This document shows positions 22,217 through 36,749 of a stretch of DNA of 64,000 nt, piece after piece. The position numbers and the translations under genes were made by a program. How positions within the stretch are numbered: the stretch's first letter is position 1; each line of letters starts with the position of its first letter. The stretch is from Lichina pygmaea (Eukaryota; Ascomycota; Lichinomycetes; Lichinales; Lichinaceae): positions 2,604,001 through 2,668,000 of the forward strand of contig OY730175.1 of NCBI GenBank assembly GCA_963422465.1, given 5' to 3'. The notes under the pieces are model-generated. The model saw only the letters and a list, made by a program, of their open reading frames with translations. It ran no database searches and was not told the origin of the DNA.

Positions 22217-23572
22217 CTACTTTCCTTCCTGTATGGAGGCATCACCCCTCTGCCTCTTCATGAATGCAGCTGCTGAGTCAACAACATTCTGAAGCAACAT
22301 CGCCACTGTCATGGGCCCCACGCCCCCAGGCACGGGGCTGATGTGCGAAGCGAATTTGGAAGCCGAAGCAAAGTCAACGTCACCCACCATCCTCGACCCG
22401 GACTGTTTGGAGCTGTCCGGCACGTAATTGATGCCGACGTCGATGACGATAGCGCCCGGCTTGATCCACTCTCCTTTGATGTATTCCGGCTGTCCAATCG
22501 CTACCACGACAACATCTGCCAGCTTCAGGATATCTTGCAGACCTTGAGTCTTCGAGTGGCAGTTTGTGACAGTTGCGTCGGCTCTCATGAGTAAGTGGCT
22601 CAACGGCATACCGACAATGTCGCTCCGGCCAACCACAACAGCGTGCTTGCCTACCAGATCGATGCCACAATCCCTGAGCATGACCATCACTCCGTGTGGA
22701 GTGCAGGGCAAGAAGAATGGCCTGCCTTGTCGCTTGGCGAGCTCACCAGCATTGACCGATCCAAAGCCATCCACGTCCTTCTCTGCTGCAACAGCCAGAG
22801 TGACGGCTCGCTCAGAGATAGATTTGGGAAGTGGCAATTGAACCAGTATTCCATGCACCGACGAATCTCTATTTAGTTGGTAGACATGTTCGAGAAGATG
22901 CTCCTCTTTTATAGAAAGTTCAAACTTGACATGATTGCAGACAATACCAGCCTAAGCCATAGTCAATCGTGAGGTACGCAATCTTCAAGCAGTGTGTCAC
23001 CCACCTCATTTGCAGCTCTTAGCTTCATGCGTATGTAGGCGTCTGCAAACATTGGTGAGCTGGGCCTCTCCACCTAAGCTCCACTCAACGTACTTGAATC
23101 GTCTCTGCTGCCGACTATTATATGATGCGTCAGTCTGGGCTGCTTTTTGGTCATGGTTTTGGGCAGCACACAGACCTTGTATGATTGAAAGGGAAGGCCT
23201 AAAGGATGAATCCGCCGCCCGCATCAGTTCCACCCTGCTTCTCAACCTTTCTCTTATTTGTTTAGCTATGCTTGTACCATCTATAGTCACAGCCCCCATA
23301 GCTGGTAAAGCTTGTGGCGATCCAAGCCGAGCCAGAGAGTAGCCTTCGGATGGCCCCGTCGAGCTCTCGGCCGCGACAGTGGAGGCGCAAGGAGTCGCGG
23401 TTGATGAGAGATGATGTACGTATACCGGGTACCTGACTGTTCCAAGAAGATGGGAGCTCGTCGGAGTGGGCGAGTGCGCATGAGCTCGAGATGTCAGACT
23501 TTGTAGACGATGAGACGAACTGTTGTGTGACAGCTGTGGCACTGGACGAGAGAGGAGCCTGGAAGAATGCAT
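22217..23572 (-). CDS. Mitochondrial-type methylene-THF dehydrogenase / methenyl-THF cyclohydrolase (bifunctional)
   Basis: Four exons: 23572-23176, 23114-23094 (21 nt), 23042-23005 (38 nt) and 22951-22217, with introns of 61, 51 and 53 nt. They encode 396 residues. Residues 1-91 are Ser/Arg/His-rich (MHSSRLLSRPVPQLSHNSSS) and look like a mitochondrial presequence. The FolD fold begins at MGAVTIDGTSIAKQI. Visible features are Tyr142-x3-Lys146 (AYIRMK, the cyclohydrolase/dehydrogenase catalytic pair), HGILVQLPLPKS, EKDVDGFGSVN, the dinucleotide loop VVGRSDIVGMP and PVPGGVGPMTVAMLLQN. It interconverts 5,10-methylene- and 10-formyl-THF. The protein stops shortly after the FolD core, so the formate-THF ligase domain of trifunctional C1-THF synthases is absent. 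A LINE copy sits 79 bp beyond the stop in the same orientation. An upstream in-frame start exists, but the presequence begins best at 23572. Confidence 0.9.
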
Positions 23573-23858
23573 CACATCGAGGCACAACTGAAAAAGAGCA
23601 TGTCTGTACCTCCGTAAATCTGTACTTCGTACTTCTTTTGGTATCTGATCTTTGATTGATAATAGCTCTGATTTGCCTTCGAAAACACTAGTTCGGTCTC
23701 GGAGGCGGAAAATACTTGTACCGGTACCGGACAGGACGTACCGGTACCGAGACAGCCCTGATTGGCTGGCATTGTACGAATTTCTCCACATTCAAGATAC
23801 GAGTAGTTTCCGCTGCCATATTGTCAGACGATTCTAATACACCTTCAAGCAGCGCAAG
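23573..23858. promoter_or_regulatory. Shared 286-bp intergenic region between divergent genes
   Basis: It separates the start codons of the folate enzyme (minus) and TIF34 (plus), so both core promoters probably lie here. It contains repeated GGTACCGG/CCGGTACC palindromes at about 23719-23751. No TATA box is obvious. Confidence 0.5.
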
Positions 23859-25098
23859 ATGCGGCCCATATTACTGCAAGGACATGTACGTTTTCATCAA
23901 CCCCAAGTCCAGTCTGGCATCACTGACTGGTCTTCCAGGAGCGGTCGATCACGCAGATTAAGTAGTGTCTCCTAGACAGAGGTCCGAATAAGTCCCTTTG
24001 CTAACAAACCATAGGTACAACAAGGATGGCGACCTCCTGTTCTCAACAGCCAAGGACCACGTCGTCTGTGCGTGGTTCTCAGCCAACGGTGAACGAATGG
24101 GCACATATCATGGCCATCAAGGCGCGCTATGGACAGTTGATGTTGATCCATCCACCACTCTACTCGCATCAGGCGGCGCGGACAATACTGCTCGATTATG
24201 GGACGTCAGGACTGGAAAGTGCCTGATGACGTGGGACTTTCCCACGGCCGTGAAGAGGGTAGAGTTTTCGGAAGATGGTACCCAGCTTCTCGCAGTGACT
24301 GAGAAGCGGATGGGCCACTTGGGTACGATCGTCGTCTTCGATATCACAGTCGATATCAATGCCGAGCAAACGAGGGAGCCGAGCCTCAGAATCGTATGCG
24401 AGGAGAGCAAAGCCACCGTAGCTGGTTGGAGCTATCTCTCGAGATATATCATCGCAGGACATGAGGATGGTAGCGTGTCGCAATATGATGGAAAGGCAAG
24501 TCGTTTTGCTATGTTACTGAGGTCCCATGGAACTGCTAACCTATGGTTCAACCAGACGGGCGAACAACTCTACAGCGTTCAGGCCCATGACGCGGATCTT
24601 CAGATAAATGATATTCAATGGGCTCCGGACCGGACCTACTTCATCACAGCGGCAAAAGACAAGACGGCAAAGGTACCGGGCTTCATTCTATATCTGCCAT
24701 GCTTCTTTTTACTAAACAACTGGCCTTAGCTCATCTCCGCGAAAACTCTCGACACGCTCAAGACGTATCCAACGGATACGCCACTAAATAGTGCTAGTAT
24801 CACACCCAAGAAAGACTTCGTTCTCCTTGGCGGTGGTCAGGCGGCCATGGACGTGACCACCACCTCCTCCCGGCAGGGCAAGTTCGAAGCGCGGTTCTAT
24901 CACAAGGTCTTCGAAGACGAGATTGGCAGAGTCAAAGGACACTTTGGACCGCTCAACACCGTGGCAGCCCACCCACACGGTGCCGGATATGCCAGCGGAG
25001 GCGAAGATGGATACGTTCGGGTTCATCATTTCGACAAGTCCTACTTTGATTTCCAGTATGAGGTGGAACGGGAATGGCAGCGAGCCCAAGCATCCTGA
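23859..25098 (+). CDS. TIF34: Translation initiation factor eIF3 subunit i
   Basis: Five exons, 23859-23885, 23939-23961, 24015-24495, 24556-24672 and 24730-25098, encode 338 residues, normal for eIF3i. The start [19 protein letters not shown] is diagnostic. WD-repeat hallmarks follow: [45 protein letters not shown] and [12 protein letters not shown], making a seven-bladed propeller. Subunit i binds the C-terminus of eIF3b on the 40S subunit and supports scanning. The third intron (24496-24555) is unusual: it starts GCAAGT instead of GT, ends CAG, has a CTAAC branch site, is exactly 60 nt and contains no in-frame stop. Excising it restores YDGK-TGEQLYS as in the family. Retaining it would add 20 residues. 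The two tiny 5' exons explain why the start is easy to miss. Confidence 0.96.
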
Positions 25099-25512
25099 GA
25101 GCCTGCTTATCCGATTTTCCTTGTCCGCGTAACCAATCTTGACGAGATGTACGGGCGCTCACTGCTCATAAGTCTCGATCAGCCCTGAAACGTTTGAAGA
25201 TGTGGTCCTGGGCTGTACTCGGTAATTCTGTACTTCCGTAGAGGATGGTAGATGGATCACCTCGTAGGTTCCGGTACCATGGTATCAGAGTCAGAACCAA
25301 GACCACCAGCATATGTTTAAACCGCCTACACCGCTCCGCCGCTACCGGTACTAGCTATTCAATTCATAGACCGTCTTCTGTTGTCAGTCTAGAAGCAACG
25401 CATCACATCGTCTATAGTTTGTCAAACCCCCTTCGACTCGTCGGGGAATCTTCCAACCCCGCACTTCCCTCGAACACAAGCCTTCTCGATTAGATCGTAA
25501 GTAAGACTCACG
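25099..25512. other. Short intergenic region
   Basis: The 3' end of TIF34 and the promoter of the histidine phosphatase gene. No motif or repeat recognised. Confidence 0.5.
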
Positions 25513-26851
25513 ATGATATCCAGATTTCTTGTGAATATCTCGACGTTGATCGTCACCCTTTCAATGTCCGCGCCAGGGGTCAGTAAGGGTACATACACCA
25601 GATACACAGCCATCCCAGGCTATTTCATACAGAGTGACCCTGACACCGATCCCATCACCTTTCGATTTGTACGTGACATCCTAAGTGCTTGATGCTCTAC
25701 GTATGTACGGGGATCACGAATGCGTCGGCTGAAGATCTCCACCTCCACCCGGCTAGGATACCAGCAACCTGGGCTTGATCGATCGTTCGTACGACACGGA
25801 CGACGAGTTTGACCCCGAATACAAAAAGTCCCAATGGCAACGGTTCGAGAACTTTGCCACGAGCCTCAACCGCAACAGTGGCCCAGATACGCAGTACAAG
25901 GTCCTCTACCTGGGACGACACGGGCAAGGCACTCATAATGTCGCCGAAGCGTTTTACGGGACTCCACTCTGGGATGTCAGTGCTCATATTCCCCATCTTG
26001 CATCCTGACTGTGATACGCTACTGGATAGAGGTTCTGATACGTCGTTGGGTTTCCTCAGTGCTACTGGTCTTTGCAGCCAGGCAATGGCTCGGACATCTG
26101 GACGGACGCCCATCTGACGCCCCAGGGTGTCATCGACGCCCAAATGGCCGGCGCGTTCTGGAAGAGGAAGATCGTAGAGGACAGCATCCCGCTGCCGGAG
26201 ACGTACTACGTGAGCCCGCTCTGGAGGGCCATCGCCACATCCAAGATCACATTCGCCGGCTTGCCCCTACCCGACGATCGACCGTTTTTGCCGCTGGTCA
26301 AAGAGGTGGCTCAACCCCTATCGTAGGTCTTGCGGCATGTGCTGCTGCAAGCGCTGACGGTACGATTTGTGGCCCAGCTTCTACGTGAGACCATCGGCAT
26401 CCACACGTGCGATCAACGTAGCAGCAAAACGTACATCCAGGCCGAGTTTCCAAGCGCCGTGTTCGAAGCGGGCTTCGTGGAGGACGATCCGTTCTGGAGA
26501 CCCGATGAACGCGAATCCCATTCGGCGCTAGATGCGCGCATCAACATGCTGCTCGACGATGTGTTCACGAACAACGGTCATACGTTCATCTCCTTCACCA
26601 GTCATTCGGGAACAACGAGTTCTATTCTCCGCGGTAAGCGTTCTGATCCGGGGGAACATCCACACTTGTTTGACTCTGAGACACGTCTCAACACAGTCAT
26701 CGACCACCGTCAGTTTCAGCTGGTCCCTGGAGCCATAATCCCGGTGCTCGTTAGAGCCGAAACAATCGAAGGGACGCCACCACCGATGACCATTGAGCCC
26801 CCTACATTGCCACCAGCCTGCCCGACCAACATTGCGCCGCCCGAGCTATAA
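25513..26851 (+). CDS. Histidine phosphatase superfamily (phosphoglycerate-mutase-like) protein with N-terminal signal-like segment
   Basis: Five exons, 25513-25668, 25757-25975, 26060-26305, 26378-26633 and 26697-26851, encode 343 residues. The N-terminus MISRFLVNISTLIVTLSMSA is hydrophobic and could be a signal peptide or anchor. Catalytic features are Arg106-His107-Gly108 (VLYLGRHGQGTHN), the acidic segment WTDAHLTPQGV, YYVSPLWRAIAT, TCDQRSSKTYI and the second catalytic His283 (SFTSHSGTTSS). This arrangement is found in a fungal group of PGAM-like proteins whose substrates are mostly unproven. It is not a glycolytic PGAM by length or sequence. It lies between TIF34 and MAD2. The third intron donor (GTGGCT) is weak, but splicing there restores VKE-LLRETIGIHTC. 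The C-terminus is a Pro-rich tail (PPTLPPACPTNIAPPEL). Confidence 0.88.
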
Positions 26852-27040
26852 TCGTTGCAAATTGAGCGAAAGCCATCCACTGCGCCAACCCAAGGGACGA
26901 TAGATGTTCCTTGCATCATTTTCGAGCAGACGAGTCTGATTGTCGTGTAGAGACAGCCAATGAAGCAAGATATTCACGCCCGGAGATTTCTCTGGCCAGC
27001 GAAACTCCCAGTAACCAGAAATACGTCCATGCTGGTGGTT

Positions 27041-28165
27041 TCAATCAGACCCCACCCTAGAAGCACCGTCAAGAAAGACCCTAGGCGTTCCAAGGATGGT
27101 AAGTTGATCCTTACTTGTAGCTGACCAGAGTCTCGACACGATGATTGCTGGTGCTGAAGCTCCGAAGCTGGACTTTCTCCCCGTCTTTGATCTCCTTGGT
27201 GTCGCTGTCGCCCCACTCGAGCGGCACTTCGGAGTTGGCATCGGCATAGACGAGCACGTTGAACGTGCAGTTTCCGTCCAACATCGGCAGAAAGGTGACG
27301 GATGCAGTGATCTGGCGGAATATGGCCTGGATCTCGCTTTGGATCTCTTGCTCCGACTTCTCTGCTGACGGCTCGACGGCGCTTTACTTCAGTCAGCTGG
27401 ATCGAATTGAGCACTGTCGCCAGCGCAGGCGTACCTGGGCGCAGCATTCTCATCCGGACTTGCTTTCACCTGTGTCTTCGATTGTTTTCCTAGCATTTGT
27501 ACCTACAACCGGGTCAGCGTCCAAGAGCCATTCCACACCCTACGATTTTCCCTCACATCGAACTGCCATCGCTCGAGATGCTCGCCCGTTTCCTTGCTGG
27601 TGACGATAACGACCAGTTTGGATATCTTACCCCCAGACATCCACTTGTTGAGCTGGGACATGATCCTCTTGATGTACGCCTTGACTTGGTCGTCCGAGGA
27701 CACTGGAGTAGAAACTCCCTTAGAATTGCCATGCCGTGAAGCTCACGTCTCTTGGCACTGACCGAGCATGTTCAACCCATATTTCTTGACTCTATCCTTC
27801 CGGAGTAAGATGAGCTTCGGAGCAGCAAGAGTATTGGCGCTGGGTGTAGTCTCACGTGGTGAAATCCTCTGCAGGATACACTCCCCGCTGGAATCTGGAT
27901 CAGAATCAGCACAGTTCTCCTCCGACGACTAAGTCCAGCGGAGCGTACAATATTGTGTGTATCGAGTATTCAAACTGACAGCAACCAATATCGAGTCAGA
28001 GTCCGTCCTCATCCATGGTGTAGATGCCCTCACAAATTCCGCTACCAGCTTCGAGGAGCCTGCGATTGAGGTTAGTAAGGAACTTTGTCTGAGGCCCTGA
28101 ACAAGAATTAGCATACCTTTCAATGAGAGCCTGTGAAGCTTGGATTTGTCTTGCTGGGATGCCAT
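27041..28165 (-). CDS. MAD2: Spindle assembly checkpoint protein Mad2 (HORMA domain)
   Basis: Nine small exons: 28165-28117, 28059-28034, 27974-27949, 27894-27856, 27791-27763, 27702-27557, 27502-27435, 27381-27115 and 27056-27041, for 221 residues. HORMA hallmarks are GSSKLVAEFFEYSIHTILFQ, RGVYPAEDFTTVKKYGLNML, DDQVKAYIKRIMSQLNKWM, GGKISKLVVIV and ERWQFDV. The C-terminal safety belt contains FLPMLDGNCTFNVLVY, WGDSDTKEIK and RSFSTSNHRVETLVSYK. Mad2 binds Mad1 and Cdc20 at unattached kinetochores and inhibits the APC/C. The insert between FDV and the safety belt (KQSKTQVKASPDENAAP) is typical of filamentous fungi. The last intron (27114-27057) is inferred so that the protein ends KVGSD. Without it the frame stops after SYK, giving 217 residues, so the extreme C-terminus is uncertain. 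Confidence 0.95.
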
Positions 28166-28420
28166 CGCGATCCAAGTATATTTGATATCTGGTAATTGGG
28201 CAGCTCTGGTAAGGCTTCGAATTGGATGTTTCGGTCCCCGCAATTAAGGCCTCGAGCTAACCATTCGTGCCACTCATCTGCCGCGTGAAGTCTCACCGCC
28301 TACCGGTTTTCGACTAGCCCTCAACACGGTCTACTGGCCGTGGCAGGGGAAGTTCAAGAGTTGAGTTTCTTCTAGCAGCAGCAGGGAACGGGCTATTGTC
28401 CATGCCATCCATTCGAACTC

Positions 28421-30517
28421 ATGCGCACATGCGTGCCTCGAGCTTTTAGGCAATCGCTAGTTTTCAAGCCGACGTCGTCTTCGCTCGCACGCTTTACTAA
28501 TCCTCGAGGGGCATTTTCGTCTTCCCATCTCCGCAATGGCCCACCTTCGAAGCCGCTCACCGAGTTCGAGCATCGCATCGCAGCCATACCCCTGGAGAGA
28601 TATCGGAACTTCTGCATTGTCGCACACGTCGACCATGGCAAGAGCACCCTTAGCGATCGACTCCTGGAGCTTACGGGAACCATCAAACCGGGCGACAACA
28701 AGCAGGTCCTCGACAAACTCGATGTCGAGCGGGAACGTGGCATTACGGTCAAAGCCCAAACATGCAACATGATATACAAATATCGAGGGCTTGATTACTT
28801 GCTTCATCTTGTCGATACGCCGGGACATGTGGACTTCCGAGCAGAGGTCTCAAGGAGTTATGCGAGTTGTGGAGGGGCCCTGCTCTTGGTCGACGCGACG
28901 CAAGGCGTCCAGGCGCAGACCGTCGCGAACTTCTATCTCGCATTCTCCGAGGGCTTGGAGCTAGTCCCTGTTATAAACAAGATTGACCTACCGGCCGCCA
29001 ATGTCGATTGGGCGCTTGAGCAGATCCGAAGCACTCTGGATCTCGATCCGAGTAAGGCAGTCATGGTGTCTGCAAAGACAGGAAAGAACGTGGAGGCTGT
29101 TCTACCGCAGATAATCAAGCATGTACCACCGTAAGTTCTCCTTGAAGCGATCTCATTTTTCAGGCGAGCCTGCGAAGCATCGACTAATTAACAGACAGAC
29201 CTACCGGCGACGTGAACAAACCACTGCAGCTTCTCCTTCTAGACTCTTGGTACGACAACTACCGCGGCGTCATCCTCCTAGTCCGTATCTTCGAAGGTCA
29301 GGTCAGGCGTGGCGACCATGTCGTCTCTCTCGTGACCAATATCAGGTACTATGTCGGTGAGGTGGGCGTCATGTGTCCCGATCAAACGTCGCAGTCGGTG
29401 CTGCGAGCGGGTCAAGTCGGCTACATCTTCTTCAACCCCGGGATGAAGCAGAGCTCGGAGGCCAAAGTAGGCGACACGTACACCACCGTCGGCTCGGAGA
29501 AGCTGGTCGAACTCCTGCCTGGGTTCGAGGAGCCGAAGCCCATGGTATTTGTCGCAGTCTTTCCTGTGGACCAAAGCATGTACAAGCACGTGGAAGAGAG
29601 CATAGCTCAGATTGTTCTCAACGACCGGAGTGTGACGTTGCAGAAAGAGTCATCCGAGGCGCTAGGATCTGGATGGCGCATGGGTTTCTTAGGGAGCTTG
29701 CACTGCTCTGTCTTCGAGGACCGGCTACGCCAGGAGCATGGGGCCATGATCATCATTACGCCTCCAACCGTCCCTTTCCGCGCCGCTTACAGGGACGGAC
29801 GGGAGATCGAAATTCGGAATCCGGCGGAGTTCCCCGACGAGGAGTACACCTTCAACAAGATTGCGGAGCTGCAGGAGCCATACGTGACAGCAACCACCAC
29901 CCTTCCGGAGGAGTACGTTGGGAGAATTATTGAGCTATGCGAGCGAAATCGCGGGATTCAGAAAGATCTCCAGTTCTTCACCGCCTCGCAGGTGATTCTG
30001 AAGTACGAGCTTCCGTTGGCGCATCTGGTGGACGACTTCTTCGGGAAGCTCAAGGGCATTACTAAGGGCTATGCCACTCTCGACTACGAGGACGCCGGTT
30101 GGCGGTCCAGCAGCCTCGTCAAACTGCAGCTGCTGGTGAACAAGGTCCCTGTCGATGCCGTGGCTCGAGTGGTTCACACGAGTCAAGTGGATCGCATGGG
30201 GAAGCAATGGGTGACCAAGTTCAAAGAACACGTGGATCGACAGATGTTTGAGGTGATCATCCAGGCCGTTGCTGGTAAGCGCATTGTCGCGAGAGAGACG
30301 ATCAAGCCCTTCCGGAAGGACGTTCTGCAGAAACTACATGCTTCGGACGTGACTCGACGACGGAAGCTTCTGGACAAGCAAAAGGAAGGCCGAAAGAAGT
30401 TGAGGGGTAAGCTTCCTGCCAAAGTCTCGTAGTTTCCTGTTGGCTAACCTCAGCCCTACAGCGGTCGGCAACGTGTCAATCGACCATGGAGCTTTTCAAA
30501 GATTCTTAAGCAAATGA
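28421..30517 (+). CDS. GUF1: Mitochondrial translation factor GUF1 (LepA/EF4-type GTPase)
   Basis: Three exons, 28421-29130, 29199-30406 and 30462-30517 (introns 68 and 55 nt), encode 657 residues. The first 45 or so residues are Arg/Ser-rich ([20 protein letters not shown]), fitting a mitochondrial presequence. GTPase motifs are G1 at residues 68-75 (AHVDHGKS), RGITVKAQT (switch I), DTPGH at about 132 and NKID at 186-189. Domain II follows, then EF-G-like domains and the LepA-specific C-terminal region ([28 protein letters not shown]). Bacterial EF4 back-translocates stalled ribosomes. Guf1 supports mitochondrial translation under stress and sits at the matrix side of the inner membrane. The last exon is only 56 nt. 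The 3' intron is required to reach the conserved tail ending FQRFLSK. Confidence 0.97.
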
Positions 30518-31052
30518 TCACACTTGACTTTCTACGTGTCTAATTTTCTTCCAAGGGGAAGGGGAGGGAAAAGGTGGCCGGGTTCTTGTAGTACGGAGAT
30601 TGGGGACCACGTGCCCTCACCACTGCACTCGTAGGCCAGCCTACTCAACGTTCCTTGCTGATACGTCTGTACGGCGCCTGGTGGCTTGCCTGTAGAGACT
30701 ACGAGTACATGGAGCTGACGCCCACTGCCTTGTCAGCTTGAGATCCAATTCGCCTCTCACGCATTGTCCTCGTTCAAAGAATGGGTCAACGAGCAAACCA
30801 TCTGATCTGTGGTAGTCGTGGTATGCGGCAGCATCCGCCTGCACAGAAGGTAGTCGCCCGTGTCGCGGTAGTCAGGCGTAGGGCTGAAACAAACCAGGAG
30901 GCTAAAACGATTATATAATCACCCCGCAGCCCCACTACAAGTTTAGAAGTCGAGAGGAACGTGATCGGCTTCGGCAAAAGTTTCAAGGTGTTTGAGTCAA
31001 GGCCTTGGTAAAGCACCCGCGCACCAACTGTCTTCAGATTCACAAGCCGAAG
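30518..31052. other. Intergenic between GUF1 and RPO31
   Basis: 535 bp holding the GUF1 3' UTR and the RPO31 promoter. No gene, RNA or repeat recognised. Confidence 0.5.
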
Positions 31053-35772
<4,720 letters not shown>

Positions 35773-36749
35773 GCAGGGGTCGAACAGTTTTGACAGCCAA
35801 GTCCTGCTTGTAATTCCGTACATGATCGACGAAGAAAGGTCACAGCGTGCTTTTCCTCTCTACATTTCAAAACATAATGCCTCTAGCTGTCGTTCCATCA
35901 ATCACAAGTAGGGATTCCGGACAGCTTTTTTACTCCCCCTGGCCTCTTGGCGTCCTCATAACTCTAGATTCAATTGTACTGTAGTAAAGCCACCATCATA
36001 GCTTCAGCACTCTATCCTTTTTATTTATTTTTTATTTGATTCTTACACTGATAGTAGCTTTTCAGCCATGCAGATCTTCTAGCTAAGAGTGAGTTTCTTC
36101 AGAAAACCTTTAAAGGAATAAAAACTGAAGACTGGGAGTGACTCGGGAATGTAGCAAAAGGAAATCTTGTAGTGACTGGTAGAAAGGAAACTTCTAGATA
36201 TTAGAGTGTGAATAGTGGAGTTTGAAAGCCAGATTAAACTTCTCTATCCTATTCATAAGACACTGGCAATTTTCCAGCCGTCACAGTAAAATCTGATGTA
36301 AGACAACATCTTCCAGCATCACAAGCAGACCAGAAACACCCTGAATTTATCCATCACCCAGTCAATGACTGGTAGCAGGCTCAGAAAAAGTCTAGACACT
36401 ACACACAAACTCTGTCACTTATCAGAATTGCTGGGTTTATATAATCAACATGAGTTGATTGTTCTAAAACAAGCCTGAAGATAGCTGCAGGATTTGCAAT
36501 AGAACTTTGTCAGAAGCTTCATCCTGTCAGTGTGGCTGAGACAGACTAAGCTGTTGGTTTGACAGAGTGAGTTCTGTCTGGAAGGTCTCTGTCTAGAAGT
36601 ACTCTGTCTAGAAGTAACTCAGGTCACACTCAGATATAGTCAGACCGGCTGACCAGTCTTGAGCTTTGAAGATACTGAGCTGATTGACTTGGAGTATCAG
36701 AGTTCTGTGATGGCATGTAGGATAGTCTATGTTGTGGCATGTGGGATAG
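35773..36749. other. Gene-free, CpG-poor repeat DNA
   Basis: After the RPO31 3' UTR (to about 35950) the sequence turns AT-rich and almost free of CpG, like the 53-58 kb region. It includes the 157-bp repeat at 36024-36180 and tandem-like CTGTCTAGAAGT motifs at about 36575-36615. Positions 36734-36749 are one copy of the target duplication of the adjacent LINE. Confidence 0.6.
36024..36180. repeat. 157-bp dispersed repeat, copy A
   Basis: It aligns without gaps to 53264-53420, with five mismatches. It begins at TTTATTTTTTATTTGATTC and ends at GTAGTGACTGGT. Both copies lie in CpG-poor DNA. Family not identified. Confidence 0.88.

Noticed and set aside
20666-22245. Single 331-codon frame starting at 22245 as one gene
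   Set aside because: Its first 40 or so codons overlap the folate gene end and the target duplication; only the part from 22125 belongs to the LINE ORF1.
24496-24555. Reading TIF34 exon 3 straight through into exon 4
   Set aside because: The extra 20 residues break the WD repeat alignment; a GC-AG intron with branch site explains it better.
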